From contig CACNVX010000001.1 of the NCBI GenBank assembly GCA_902624045.1, positions 1 to 64,000 of the forward strand: a DNA stretch of 64,000 nt. Reading direction: 5' to 3'. The DNA comes from an uncultured Pelagibacteraceae bacterium (GTDB lineage: Bacteria; Pseudomonadota; Alphaproteobacteria; Pelagibacterales; Pelagibacteraceae). How positions within the stretch are numbered: the stretch's first letter is position 1; the number at the start of each line of letters is the position of its first letter. Below the pieces are notes generated by a model. That model did not search any database. It was given only the letters and a program-made list of their open reading frames with translations, and had not been told where the DNA came from. Both the position numbers and the translations under genes were made by a program. This document shows, one piece after another, positions 41,476 through 50,388 of this stretch.

Positions 41476-42087
41476 ATGACTATAAAATTATCAGAGCAAA
41501 TGAATAATCTTGTGCCTATGGTTGTAGAACAATCAAGCAAAGGTGAAAGAGCTTATGACATTTATTCCAGGTTATTAAAAGAAAGAATTATTTTCTTAAC
41601 TGGTCAGATTAATGACAATGTAGCTTCTTTGGTTACAGCCCAATTATTATTTTTAGAAGCTGAAGATCCAAAAAAAGAAATTTATTTATATATAAATAGT
41701 CCAGGCGGTTTAGTGACAGCTGGTCTGGGTATTTATGATACGATGCAATATATCAAACCAGATATATCTACACTATGCATTGGACAAGCTGCTTCGATGG
41801 GTTCTTTTTTATTATCAGCAGGAACAAAAGGAAAAAGATTTTCTTTACCAAATTCTAGAATTATGGTTCATCAGCCCTCTGCTGGTTTCCAAGGTCAAGC
41901 CACAGATATAGAAATACATGCAAATGAAGTGTTGTCACTAAAGAAAAGATTAAATGAAATTTACTCAAAACATACTGGTAAAAGTGTTGATGAGATAAAA
42001 TCTGCCCTTGAAAGAGATAACTTTATGACAGCAGATGTGGCACAATCTTTTGGTCTTATTGACGAAGTTGTAGAGAAAAGATCTTAA
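41476..42087 (+). CDS. clpP: ATP-dependent Clp protease proteolytic subunit ClpP
   Basis: 203-residue serine protease forming the tetradecameric barrel used by ClpX. Catalytic Ser107 (GQAASMGS), His132 (VHQPSAG) and the Asp in LERDNFM are all present. [14 protein letters not shown] is a family landmark. The order tig-clpP-clpX-lon is the common proteobacterial arrangement; a 32-nt gap follows tig, so co-transcription is likely. Confidence 0.97.
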   Translation: MTIKLSEQMNNLVPMVVEQSSKGERAYDIYSRLLKERIIFLTGQINDNVASLVTAQLLFLEAEDPKKEIYLYINSPGGLVTAGLGIYDTMQYIKPDISTLCIGQAASMGSFLLSAGTKGKRFSLPNSRIMVHQPSAGFQGQATDIEIHANEVLSLKKRLNEIYSKHTGKSVDEIKSALERDNFMTADVAQSFGLIDEVVEKRS

Positions 42088-42180
42088 TATACTACATCTT
42101 GTTAAACTAATATTCCAAACTTGATTAGTGTAAGTCTTCTATAATAAAGTAAATAAATTGATTCGTTATAAAAAATAAAA

Positions 42181-43449
42181 ATGAGCACTAATAATAAAAA
42201 TATTCTTTACTGTTCTTTCTGTGGAAAGAGTCAGCATGAAGTAAGAAAATTAATTGCAGGTCCAACTGTATTTATTTGCGATGAATGTGTTGAACTTTGT
42301 ATGGATATCATAAAAGAAGAGAGCAAGGATACTTTTGTTAAACATCAAGATGGTCTTCCTTCACCGAAAGAAATTTGTACAGTTTTAGACGACTATGTAA
42401 TTGGACAGGCTCATGCTAAAAAAGTTTTATCAGTAGCGGTTCACAATCATTACAAAAGATTAAACTATGAGAACAAAACAAGTAAAAATGTTGAATTGTC
42501 TAAATCTAATATACTTTTAGTGGGTCCTACAGGTTGTGGTAAAACATTGCTTGCACAAACACTTGCTAGAATTTTAGATGTTCCATTTACTATGGCTGAT
42601 GCTACGACGTTAACAGAAGCTGGCTATGTTGGTGAAGATGTTGAAAATATAATTTTAAAATTATTACAAGCTTCAGATTATAATGTTGAAAAGGCACAAA
42701 GAGGAATAGTTTATATTGATGAGGTAGACAAAATAAGCAGAAAATCTGAGAATCCGTCAATAACAAGAGATGTATCAGGTGAAGGTGTACAACAAGCTTT
42801 ACTTAAAATTATGGAAGGAACAGTTGCAAGTGTCCCTCCACAAGGGGGCAGAAAACATCCTCAGCAAGAATTTTTACAAGTAGATACCACTAATATATTA
42901 TTTATATGCGGAGGTGCTTTTGCAGGATTAGATAAAATTATTTCCCAAAGAGATAAAGGTACCTCTATTGGATTTGGTGCAGATGTAAAAAATACTCAAG
43001 ATAAGAAAACTGGAGAGTGGATGAAAGGATTAGAGCCTGAAGATTTGCTAAAATTTGGATTAATACCTGAATTTATAGGAAGGCTTCCGATGATAGCAAC
43101 TTTAGAGGATTTAGACGAAAAATCTCTTATAAAGATTTTACAAGAACCAAAAAATTCTCTTACAAAACAATACCAAGAATTATTTAAATTAGATGGTGCA
43201 AAACTTATTTTTAAAGAAAATGCTTTAAAAGAAATCGCGCAAAAAGCCATTAATAAAAAAACAGGTGCAAGAGGGTTAAGATCTATATTAGAGAACATTT
43301 TATTAAAAACAATGTATGATCTTCCAAGTCAAGAAGATATAGAAGAAGTTATCGTTGATTCAAGTGCAGCAAAAGGTCAATCACAACCAATTTTAGTTCA
43401 CACAAAAGGCGATAATAAAGCTAAGACAAATAAGACCACAGCGGCTTAA
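42181..43449 (+). CDS. clpX: ATP-dependent Clp protease ATP-binding subunit ClpX
   Basis: 422-residue AAA+ unfoldase. The N-terminal zinc finger [17 protein letters not shown] plus CDECVELC binds adaptors and substrates; Walker A is GPTGCGKT (about residues 118-125), Walker B is [10 protein letters not shown], and [10 protein letters not shown] is the sensor 2 region. It pairs with ClpP, 93 nt upstream. The short Lys/Thr/Ala C-terminal tail ([11 protein letters not shown]) is a minor extension. Confidence 0.97.
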   Translation: MSTNNKNILYCSFCGKSQHEVRKLIAGPTVFICDECVELCMDIIKEESKDTFVKHQDGLPSPKEICTVLDDYVIGQAHAKKVLSVAVHNHYKRLNYENKTSKNVELSKSNILLVGPTGCGKTLLAQTLARILDVPFTMADATTLTEAGYVGEDVENIILKLLQASDYNVEKAQRGIVYIDEVDKISRKSENPSITRDVSGEGVQQALLKIMEGTVASVPPQGGRKHPQQEFLQVDTTNILFICGGAFAGLDKIISQRDKGTSIGFGADVKNTQDKKTGEWMKGLEPEDLLKFGLIPEFIGRLPMIATLEDLDEKSLIKILQEPKNSLTKQYQELFKLDGAKLIFKENALKEIAQKAINKKTGARGLRSILENILLKTMYDLPSQEDIEEVIVDSSAAKGQSQPILVHTKGDNKAKTNKTTAA

Positions 43450-43503
43450 TATCCTTAATAAGTAGTAAAAACCTATTGCAATATAAAATATAATCTCCAT
43501 ATT

Positions 43504-45888
43504 ATGAGCATGGACGTCAAAATCTCATTACCTTTATTGCCTTTAAGAGACATTGTAGTGTTTCCAAGCATGGTAATACCTTTATTTGTAGGACGGGATA
43601 AATCTATTTCTGCTTTGAATGAAGTTATGAAAAGTGAAAAAAAAATAATTTTAGTTACACAAAAAAATTCAGAAATTGATGACCCAAAGAAAACAGATGT
43701 TTTTATGTATGGTTGTGAAGGAAGTATTCTACAATTATTAAAATTACCTGATGGTACTGTTAAAGTATTGGTTGAGGGTACGAAAAGAGTAAAAATTCTA
43801 GATTTTAAAGATAATGAAAAATTTATCAGCTGTGATTATGCATATCATAGCGATGTATTAACCAAAGATGAAGATTTATTTCCACTAGCAGCAACAGCAT
43901 TAAGAAGATTAGAAAAATTAACTTCAATAAACAAAAAAATTTCAAATGAAACAATAAATTCGATTAAACAATTAAAAGACCCTTCTCAAATTGCAGACAA
44001 TATTGCTTCACACATAAACGCAACAATATCTGAAAAACAACAAATATTTGAAATTGTTGATGTTAAGAAAAGATTAAATGCAATTATTAAAATAATGGAA
44101 AACGAGACTAGTATTATTGGTGTTGAAAAAAGAATTAGAGGCAGAGTCAAAACCCAAATGGAGAAAACTCAAAGAGAGTATTATTTAAATGAACAGTTAA
44201 AGGCAATTCAAAAAGAACTTGGTGAAATCGAAGATGGCAAAGATGAAACAACAAGCCTAAATAAAGCAATTACAAAAGCGAAAATGCCAAAAGATGTTGA
44301 AAAAAAATGTTTACAAGAATTAAAAAAATTAAAAAATATGAGCCCAATGTCAGCAGAGGCTACAGTAGTAAGAAATTATTTAGATTGGATGACTGAACTT
44401 CCTTGGTATAAAAAAAGTGAAGTTGATATAGATCTAACTAAAGCATTAAATATTTTAGATAAAGATCATTTTGGACTAGAAAAAGTTAAAGAGAGAATAG
44501 TAGAATTTTTAGCTGTTCAAAAAAGAATGGAAAAAATAAAAGGTCCAATTTTATGCTTGGTTGGACCACCCGGTGTAGGGAAAACATCCTTAGGAAAATC
44601 AATTGCCAAGGCAACTAATAGAGAATTTGTGAGAATGTCTGTTGGAGGTATGAGAGATGAAGCAGAGATAAGAGGTCATAGAAGAACGTATATTGGATCG
44701 TTACCTGGAAAAATTATTCAAATGATGAAAAAAGCAGGTACAAAAAATCCTTTAATTTTGCTAGATGAAATTGATAAAATAGGAAATGATTATAGAGGTG
44801 ATCCATCGTCAGCACTTTTAGAAGCGTTAGATCCTGAACAAAATACAAGTTTTAACGATCATTATTTAGAGGTTGATTACGATCTTTCTGATGTAATGTT
44901 TGTTACTACAGCAAATACTTTAAACATCTTACCACCATTGCTAGATAGAATGGAAGTAATAAGACTAGCTGGATACACCGAAGATGAAAAAATAAGTATT
45001 GCTAACAAGTATTTATTGCCAAAACAAATAAAAGATAATGGTGTTAAAGAAAAAGAAATGAAACTAGATGATAATATTATTAAAGAAGTAATAAGAGGTT
45101 ACACTAAAGAGTCTGGTGTAAGAAATCTTGAAAGAGAGATATCAAAACTTGCAAGAAAAGTTGTTAAAAAAATAGTTTCAGGAGAAGAAAAAGAGGTAAA
45201 GATAGATAATAAGAATCTGTCTGATTTTTTAGGTGTTCCAAAATTTAAATTTGGTGAATTAGAGTCAGAAAATAGGGTTGGTATTGTTACAGGATTAGCT
45301 TGGACAGAATATGGTGGTGAAATACTAAAAATTGAAACAGTAACAATGCCTGGAAAAGGAAGAATGCAAATAACTGGTAAACTTGGCGATGTCATGCAAG
45401 AATCAGTTAAAGCAGCAAAATCTTTTGTTAGATCTAAATGTCTCGAGTATGGAATTATTCCACCAGTATTTGAAAAAAAAGATTTTCATATCCATGTTCC
45501 TGAAGGTGCTACGCCAAAAGATGGTCCTTCAGCAGGTATAGGAATGGTTACATCTATAGTTTCATCAATAACCAATATACCAATTAGAAGAGATCTTGCG
45601 ATGACTGGTGAAGTTACGTTAACAGGACAAGTTTTACCTATTGGTGGATTGAAAGAAAAATTATTAGCAGCACATAGAGCAGGTATAAAAGAAGTTTTAA
45701 TTCCAAAAGAAAATGAAAAAGATTTAGTGGATATGCCAAAAAAGATTTTAGATGACATAAAAATAACACCAGTAGAAAATGCTGACCAAGTTGTTAAAAT
45801 AGCGCTTATTAAAGAATTAAAACCTACAGAATGGGTAGAGGTGGAAATTTCTAAAAAAGACGATAAATCTCAAGCTAGTATTCAATAA
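43504..45888 (+). CDS. lon: ATP-dependent protease La (Lon)
   Basis: 794-residue single-chain AAA+ protease degrading misfolded and regulatory proteins. It has an N-terminal LON substrate domain (LPLLPLRDIVVFPSMVIPLFVGR), Walker A GPPGVGKTS, Walker B PLILLDEIDKIG, and a C-terminal proteolytic domain with catalytic Ser in PKDGPSAGIGM and Lys in LKEKLLAAHRAG. Length and domain order are standard for LonA. It ends 6 nt from the convergent membrane protein. Confidence 0.97.
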   Translation: MSMDVKISLPLLPLRDIVVFPSMVIPLFVGRDKSISALNEVMKSEKKIILVTQKNSEIDDPKKTDVFMYGCEGSILQLLKLPDGTVKVLVEGTKRVKILDFKDNEKFISCDYAYHSDVLTKDEDLFPLAATALRRLEKLTSINKKISNETINSIKQLKDPSQIADNIASHINATISEKQQIFEIVDVKKRLNAIIKIMENETSIIGVEKRIRGRVKTQMEKTQREYYLNEQLKAIQKELGEIEDGKDETTSLNKAITKAKMPKDVEKKCLQELKKLKNMSPMSAEATVVRNYLDWMTELPWYKKSEVDIDLTKALNILDKDHFGLEKVKERIVEFLAVQKRMEKIKGPILCLVGPPGVGKTSLGKSIAKATNREFVRMSVGGMRDEAEIRGHRRTYIGSLPGKIIQMMKKAGTKNPLILLDEIDKIGNDYRGDPSSALLEALDPEQNTSFNDHYLEVDYDLSDVMFVTTANTLNILPPLLDRMEVIRLAGYTEDEKISIANKYLLPKQIKDNGVKEKEMKLDDNIIKEVIRGYTKESGVRNLEREISKLARKVVKKIVSGEEKEVKIDNKNLSDFLGVPKFKFGELESENRVGIVTGLAWTEYGGEILKIETVTMPGKGRMQITGKLGDVMQESVKAAKSFVRSKCLEYGIIPPVFEKKDFHIHVPEGATPKDGPSAGIGMVTSIVSSITNIPIRRDLAMTGEVTLTGQVLPIGGLKEKLLAAHRAGIKEVLIPKENEKDLVDMPKKILDDIKITPVENADQVVKIALIKELKPTEWVEVEISKKDDKSQASIQ

Positions 45889-45894
45889 AATTCT

Positions 45895-47451
45895 CTAAAG
45901 TATTTTCTTTAATTTTTTTATACCTATTAACAATGATGTAAAAGAAATAATAATTAAAAATGGAAAAATCATAACTGCATTTCTTTGATTTTCACAACAA
46001 GTAATTAAGGATGTAGTTAGATTATAACCCAAGCATATTAAAAGAATTAAAAAAATGAGCGCATATTTATTAAGTTCCTTAATAGAAAGATTATTATTAT
46101 AAAAAAAATTTTTTAAAAAAGATATTGAATTTACAAAGCTTAATATTAATCCTGCTAAAATAAAACCAGAAAAAATTATCTGAAAATTTACAAAAAATTT
46201 ATTATTAAAGTTTTTGTGCTGCGTTTCATAATAGTATGGAAGTTGACTTCCCCATCTAAACATATTTAGAAAAGTAAATAATACCCCTTGGTTATCCTCT
46301 GTTTTTGGTGTTCCAATTAACATTTCAAAAGGATAATAAATAAAAGAGGATAAATATACTTTTATTGCTTCTTTATGAAAAAAAACTGTTGTTCTTAAAT
46401 TAATATCCTCATGACCACCACTGAATTTCCATTGATTATTTTTTAAGTCTTTTATATCTAATTCAATAGCAAGATTAAGATTGTAATTAGTGATTTTATT
46501 ATCTTTTAAAACTTTTTTCAATTTAGAAAAATCATATATTTTTTTTTCAAAATCAAAAAAACACTTATGCAATACTAAGGAGGTAAATAATTCATCATCC
46601 ACAAGATTTTGTTTTCTATCTTTTATATCTAAAACACAAATTTGATTTGTTTTTGATAAATCTAATTTGTTTAGGTATAAGTCAAAGTATTTGTCATAAC
46701 CTAAGGTGTAAAGAGGCCTTTGTATAAAATTCCAACCTTTAATTGATGTTGGAGTAATTTCGTTTATTGAAAATTTATTTTTTATTAACACAGAGGAAAA
46801 AACTAAGAAGATTACAATTGTAGAGTAAACAAAACTTGAAATACTAATATTTAAATTTTTTTTGTAAATAATTAAGAATATTGAAAGTATTAAGTAAATA
46901 ACTATAAATAAATTTGAAAATATAGCAATTAAGCTCATTAGAAAAACAAATTTAATTCCAAATATAAATTTTTTACTTTTTAAAAAAATTTCTGCCATAT
47001 AAAGAGATAAAAGTGAAAAAAATAATATTAATATGTGATCATAATGATGAACTCTCCAAGTGTCATAACTTAGAAAAGAAAGACTAATTGCAAATAAGAT
47101 AAAAATTAGAATTAAGGAATTCTTATTGAAGAGTAAATTATATATTTTTGAAAATACTATTAATACTGAACAGGTATAAGTTGTATTTAATATATAATAG
47201 ATAAGATATAAATTATCTCCTCCAGAAAAAATTAAAATTAATTTAGATAAAAAAATATTTCCAATTGGTATTGAGTGATGAAATAATAAATAATCTAAAA
47301 AATTTTCATTACTTAAAGCTAAAAGGTAATTTTCTGAAAAGAAAAATTTATTTTCACTTAAATAAATTGAGTAAATTAATATTCGATATAAAAAATGTAT
47401 TGTAGAAACAAAAATTAAGAAATAAAGATTATTTTTTAATATATATTTCAT
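45895..47451 (-). CDS. Multi-pass membrane protein, possible GT-C type glycosyltransferase
   Basis: 518-residue integral membrane protein with about ten or more hydrophobic segments and a periplasmic-looking soluble loop at about residues 240-380. No signature was recognised with confidence. The architecture (membrane helices around HHSIPIGN and GGDNLYLIYYILN early, a large loop, more helices late) and its pairing with a divergent dolichol-phosphate-mannose-synthase-like GT2 gene resemble a lipid-linked sugar transferase. It is one of the most A/T-rich long genes in the window, and is placed between the lon cluster and the tRNA duplication, where accessory genes could collect. Confidence 0.5.
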   Translation of the reverse strand: MKYILKNNLYFLIFVSTIHFLYRILIYSIYLSENKFFFSENYLLALSNENFLDYLLFHHSIPIGNIFLSKLILIFSGGDNLYLIYYILNTTYTCSVLIVFSKIYNLLFNKNSLILIFILFAISLSFLSYDTWRVHHYDHILILFFSLLSLYMAEIFLKSKKFIFGIKFVFLMSLIAIFSNLFIVIYLILSIFLIIYKKNLNISISSFVYSTIVIFLVFSSVLIKNKFSINEITPTSIKGWNFIQRPLYTLGYDKYFDLYLNKLDLSKTNQICVLDIKDRKQNLVDDELFTSLVLHKCFFDFEKKIYDFSKLKKVLKDNKITNYNLNLAIELDIKDLKNNQWKFSGGHEDINLRTTVFFHKEAIKVYLSSFIYYPFEMLIGTPKTEDNQGVLFTFLNMFRWGSQLPYYYETQHKNFNNKFFVNFQIIFSGFILAGLILSFVNSISFLKNFFYNNNLSIKELNKYALIFLILLICLGYNLTTSLITCCENQRNAVMIFPFLIIISFTSLLIGIKKLKKIL

Positions 47452-47508
47452 TAAGTAATTATGGCTTTTTACATAATAATCTAATAAATTACATTTTTAA
47501 ATTAAATT

Positions 47509-48210
47509 ATGAAAAATAAAATTTCTTCTTTAAGTATTTTATTTCCTGTTTTTAAAGATAGTAAAACTGTTGAAATACTTATAAAGAAATCTATATCTCT
47601 GTGTGAAGAATTGTCATTAGATTATGAATTAGTTATAGTTGATGATTGTTGTCCAGAAAATTCTGGTAGTATTGTTAAAAATTATATGAAATCTAATAAT
47701 AAAATTAAGTTAATTACTCATGAAATAAACAAAGGTTATGGAGAGTCTATTAAATCTGGTCTTAAAATTTGTTCAAAAGATTGGATACTCCAAACAGACG
47801 GAGATAACCAATATGATATTTTTGATTTTAAGAAAATGTCAAAAATTATACATAATTACGACTGTATAATTACATTTAGATATAAAAAAATATATAGTAG
47901 TTTTAGAATATTTATATCCTGGATATATAATAAATTAATTCAGCTCTTGTTTAAGTCAAATTTTAGAGATATTTCAACAGGACTTAGGTTGATCAAAAGA
48001 GATGCTTTAGAGAGTATTGAGTTGTCATCACAAAACGCATTTGTTGGTGCTGAAATAGCAATTAAACTAATGCTAAAAGGTTACCAGGTTGGAGAGATGG
48101 GTATTTCTACATATCCTAGAGAATTTGGTACAAGTACAATTATTACTCTAAGAAATATAATAAATACAATAAAAGATATTATTAAAGTAAGAGCTGAGAT
48201 ATTTAAGTAA
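47509..48210 (+). CDS. Family 2 glycosyltransferase (DPM1/polyprenol-phosphate type)
   Basis: 233-residue GT-A glycosyltransferase. LSILFPVFKDSKTVEILI at the N-terminus, LVIVDDCCPENSG (about residues 43-55), HEINKGYGESIKSGLK and the metal-binding QTDGDNQYD (about 96-104) are GT2 landmarks; the order resembles polyprenol-phosphate sugar synthases. It has no membrane anchor of its own. Divergent from the multi-pass protein with a 57-nt gap, the pair could make and use a lipid-linked sugar. Acceptor and sugar are unknown. Confidence 0.85.
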   Translation: MKNKISSLSILFPVFKDSKTVEILIKKSISLCEELSLDYELVIVDDCCPENSGSIVKNYMKSNNKIKLITHEINKGYGESIKSGLKICSKDWILQTDGDNQYDIFDFKKMSKIIHNYDCIITFRYKKIYSSFRIFISWIYNKLIQLLFKSNFRDISTGLRLIKRDALESIELSSQNAFVGAEIAIKLMLKGYQVGEMGISTYPREFGTSTIITLRNIINTIKDIIKVRAEIFK

Positions 48211-48212
48211 TA

Positions 48213-48244
48213 TTATCTCACTTCAATAAGAAAAAATGAGATAA
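48213..48244 (+). terminator. Weak stem-loop after the GT2 gene
   Basis: TTATCTCA and TGAGATAA form an 8-bp hairpin with a 16-nt A-rich loop, 3 nt past the GT2 stop. There is no clear T-run after it, so termination efficiency is doubtful, but it is the only structure before the tRNA promoter. Confidence 0.3.
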
Positions 48245-48265
48245 ATTATCTATTTATAATATTCA

Positions 48266-48293
48266 TTGATTACTTTGTTAAAGTAATTATTAT
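48266..48293 (+). promoter_or_regulatory. Candidate promoter of the first tRNA-Val/tRNA-Asp copy
   Basis: TTGATT (48266-48271), 16-nt spacer, TATTAT (48288-48293), about 20 nt before the first tRNA-Val. It is a weaker match than the promoter before the second copy. Confidence 0.4.
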
Positions 48294-48313
48294 ATCTTAG
48301 CTTTTTTAGTTAT

Positions 48314-48389
48314 GGGCGGTTAGCTCAGTTGGTAGAGCATCTCGTTTACACCGAGGGGGTCAAAGGTTCGAGTCCTTTACTGCCCACCA
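48314..48389 (+). tRNA. tRNA-Val (anticodon TAC), copy 1
   Basis: 76-nt tRNA with encoded CCA. Acceptor GGGCGGT pairs with ACTGCCC (one G-U), D arm GCTCAGTTGGTAGAGC, anticodon stem TCTCG with loop TTTACAC gives TAC (valine GUA/GUN), and T arm GGTTCGAGTCC. Followed by tRNA-Asp after 12 nt, so processed from a common transcript. Confidence 0.95.
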
Positions 48390-48401
48390 AAAACAAAAAG
48401 T

Positions 48402-48478
48402 GGGGGTGTAGCTCAGTTGGTTAGAGCGATCGCCTGTCACGCGATAGGTCGAGGGTTCGAGTCCCTTCACTCCCGCCA
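48402..48478 (+). tRNA. tRNA-Asp (anticodon GTC), copy 1
   Basis: 77-nt tRNA with encoded CCA. Acceptor GGGGGTG pairs with CACTCCC, discriminator G as is normal for tRNA-Asp, anticodon loop CTGTCAC in an ATCGC/GCGAT stem gives GTC, and T arm GGGTTCGAGTCCC. Confidence 0.95.
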
Positions 48479-48514
48479 CTTTTTCCTTGTATTTATTGCA
48501 ATTATTAATAAATC

Positions 48515-48542
48515 TTGACGAAGATGCTTTAAAGGATATAAA
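48515..48542 (+). promoter_or_regulatory. Promoter of the second tRNA-Val/tRNA-Asp copy
   Basis: TTGACG (48515-48520), 16-nt spacer, TATAAA (48537-48542), 19 nt before the second tRNA-Val. A strong match lying in the unique spacer between the two copies, so the second copy has its own promoter and is not simply a read-through duplicate. Confidence 0.6.
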
Positions 48543-48561
48543 CATGTTTCTTTTTGGTTAT

Positions 48562-48637
48562 GGGCGGTTAGCTCAGTTGGTAGAGCATCTCGTTTACACC
48601 GAGGGGGTCAAAGGTTCGAGTCCTTTACTGCCCACCA
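48562..48637 (+). tRNA. tRNA-Val (anticodon TAC), copy 2
   Basis: Identical in sequence to the tRNA-Val 248 bp upstream; same acceptor, TAC anticodon and encoded CCA. Preceded by its own promoter-like sequence. Confidence 0.95.
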
Positions 48638-48649
48638 AAAACAAAAAGT

Positions 48650-48726
48650 GGGGGTGTAGCTCAGTTGGTTAGAGCGATCGCCTGTCACGCGATAGGTCGA
48701 GGGTTCGAGTCCCTTCACTCCCGCCA
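48650..48726 (+). tRNA. tRNA-Asp (anticodon GTC), copy 2
   Basis: Identical in sequence to the tRNA-Asp 248 bp upstream, with the same 12-nt spacer from tRNA-Val. It precedes the complex I operon by about 155 nt. Confidence 0.95.
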
Positions 48727-48757
48727 CTTTCTTATTAATAATTAAATTTTTGATAAA

Positions 48758-48811
48758 TAACTGATTTTGTTGTGTTTTTTTGGTGTATCATTGTAAGTAA
48801 TTGATTTTGTT
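48758..48811. repeat. Direct repeat pair upstream of nuoA
   Basis: TAACTGATTTTGTT (48758-48771) and TAATTGATTTTGTT (48798-48811) match at 13 of 14 positions and start exactly 40 nt apart, close to four helical turns, in the 156-nt region before the complex I operon. A regulator binding two sites on one DNA face is a possible reading. Confidence 0.35.
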
Positions 48812-48882
48812 AACTTTTTTTTAATTGAAAATGTGACGTATCAACGCTTCAACATAAAATAAAAAGTGATATATAGACTTTC

Positions 48883-49251
48883 ATGTTATCTGATTTTCTT
48901 AAAGATTACTTACCTATTATTATATTTTTGATCTTAGCTTTGGGATTAAGTTGTGCATTTGTGGTAATTAATTTTATTCTATCACCAAAAAAACCTGATC
49001 CAGAAAAACTTTCAGCTTATGAATGTGGATTTGAACCTTTTGAAGATTCTAGACTAGAGTTTGATGTTAGATTTTATTTAGTTGCAATATTGTTCATCAT
49101 ATTTGATTTGGAAATAGCATTTTTATTTCCATGGGCAATTTCTCTTGGAAACATCGGATTATTAGGTTTTTCATCAATGATGATTTTTTTGTTCATACTT
49201 ACAATTGGATTTATTTATGAATGGAAAAAAGGTGCTTTAGATTGGGAATAA
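48883..49251 (+). CDS. nuoA: NADH-quinone oxidoreductase subunit A
   Basis: 122-residue membrane subunit of respiratory complex I with three hydrophobic segments. [41 protein letters not shown] is represented by the hallmark parts YECGFEPF and [12 protein letters not shown]. First gene of the 14-gene operon nuoA-N; the upstream region carries a pair of direct repeats but no clear promoter. A 13-nt gap precedes nuoB. Confidence 0.96.
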   Translation: MLSDFLKDYLPIIIFLILALGLSCAFVVINFILSPKKPDPEKLSAYECGFEPFEDSRLEFDVRFYLVAILFIIFDLEIAFLFPWAISLGNIGLLGFSSMMIFLFILTIGFIYEWKKGALDWE

Positions 49252-49264
49252 AGAATTAATTACA

Positions 49265-49780
49265 ATGAATAACAGAATTGAAAACGTACCAGCTGAGTTT
49301 AAACAACTTGCTGAAGATTTTGGAAAAAATGGTTTTATAACAACATCTTTAGATAATTTAATAAACTGGTCTAGATCAGGTTCACTGCATTGGATGACTT
49401 TTGGTTTAGCATGTTGTGCTGTTGAAATGATGCAAACATCTATGCCAAGATATGATCTAGAAAGATTTGGTGCTGCACCTAGAGCATCGCCAAGACAATC
49501 AGATGTAATGATCGTTGCTGGAACTTTAACTAATAAAATGGCACCTGCACTTAGAAAAGTTTATGATCAGATGCCTGAACCCAGATATGTTATCTCCATG
49601 GGAAGCTGTGCTAATGGAGGAGGTTATTATCACTATTCTTATTCAGTAGTCAGAGGTTGTGATCGCATAGTCCCAGTTGATGTATATGTACCAGGATGTC
49701 CACCATCAGCCGAAGCACTACTTTATGGAATACTGCAACTTCAAAAAAAAATTAGAGAAAAAGGATCTTTTTTAAGATAA
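49265..49780 (+). CDS. nuoB: NADH-quinone oxidoreductase subunit B
   Basis: 171-residue peripheral subunit carrying cluster N2, the last iron-sulfur centre before quinone. Ligands are seen in [11 protein letters not shown] (the tandem Cys pair), [12 protein letters not shown] and [14 protein letters not shown]. It sits at the junction of the hydrophilic and membrane arms. Two bases separate it from nuoC. Confidence 0.97.
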   Translation: MNNRIENVPAEFKQLAEDFGKNGFITTSLDNLINWSRSGSLHWMTFGLACCAVEMMQTSMPRYDLERFGAAPRASPRQSDVMIVAGTLTNKMAPALRKVYDQMPEPRYVISMGSCANGGGYYHYSYSVVRGCDRIVPVDVYVPGCPPSAEALLYGILQLQKKIREKGSFLR

Positions 49781-49782
49781 TT

Positions 49783-50388
49783 ATGAATAATTTAGAAAAC
49801 TTAGAAAAAAAAATAAACTCAGAATTAAATACAAAAATAAACAAAACTGAAATAAAACATAATCAAGTTTATATTGAGATTGATAAAGAGGACTTCATAG
49901 ATGTTACGTTATTTCTAAAGACAAATAATGACACTAAGTTTAGACAGCTTATAGATATAACTGTTGTTGATTTCCCTGAAAGAGATCAAAGATTTAGTTT
50001 AGTTTACTTATTTTTAAGTCATGAATTTAATCAAAGAGTTGTTTTAAAATATTCAATATCTGAGAATGAGGTCATTCCTTCCTTAACAAGCATTTTCCCT
50101 TCTGCTAATTGGATGGAAAGAGAAGTTTTTGATATGTACGGTGTATCTTTTAAAGATCATCCTGATCTCAGAAGAATTTTAACCGACTATGGTTTTGAAG
50201 GTCATCCGTTGAGAAAAGATTTTCCTTTAACTGGACATACGGAGGTTAGATATAGCGAAGATAAAAAGAAAGTAATTAGTGAGCCAGTAAAACTAGAGCA
50301 AAATTTCAGAAATTTTGACTATGAAAGCCCATGGGAGGGTACAAAATATATTCAAGAAGAAATTGACATAAATGACAAAAAAAATTAA
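49783..50388 (+). CDS. nuoC: NADH-quinone oxidoreductase subunit C
   Basis: 201-residue 30-kDa subunit of the complex I connecting module. The family signature is in [24 protein letters not shown], with [13 protein letters not shown] following. Separate from nuoD, unlike the fused nuoCD of enterobacteria; the two genes overlap by 17 nt. Confidence 0.96.
   Translation: MNNLENLEKKINSELNTKINKTEIKHNQVYIEIDKEDFIDVTLFLKTNNDTKFRQLIDITVVDFPERDQRFSLVYLFLSHEFNQRVVLKYSISENEVIPSLTSIFPSANWMEREVFDMYGVSFKDHPDLRRILTDYGFEGHPLRKDFPLTGHTEVRYSEDKKKVISEPVKLEQNFRNFDYESPWEGTKYIQEEIDINDKKN

Larger units (their letters stand above)
48309..48482 (+). repeat. tRNA-Val/tRNA-Asp duplication, copy 1
   Basis: 174 bp identical, base for base, to 48557-48730 (offset 248 bp). 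The unit holds tRNA-Val, a 12-nt spacer and tRNA-Asp plus a few flanking bases; the sequences outside the unit differ between the copies. Confidence 0.93.
48557..48730 (+). repeat. tRNA-Val/tRNA-Asp duplication, copy 2
   Basis: Second 174-bp identical unit (partner 48309-48482). The 74-bp spacer between units is not repeated after this copy. Confidence 0.93.

Noticed and set aside
48360-48672. Short open frames crossing the tRNA-Val/tRNA-Asp region on both strands
   Set aside because: They are translations of tRNA genes and their duplicate, not proteins.
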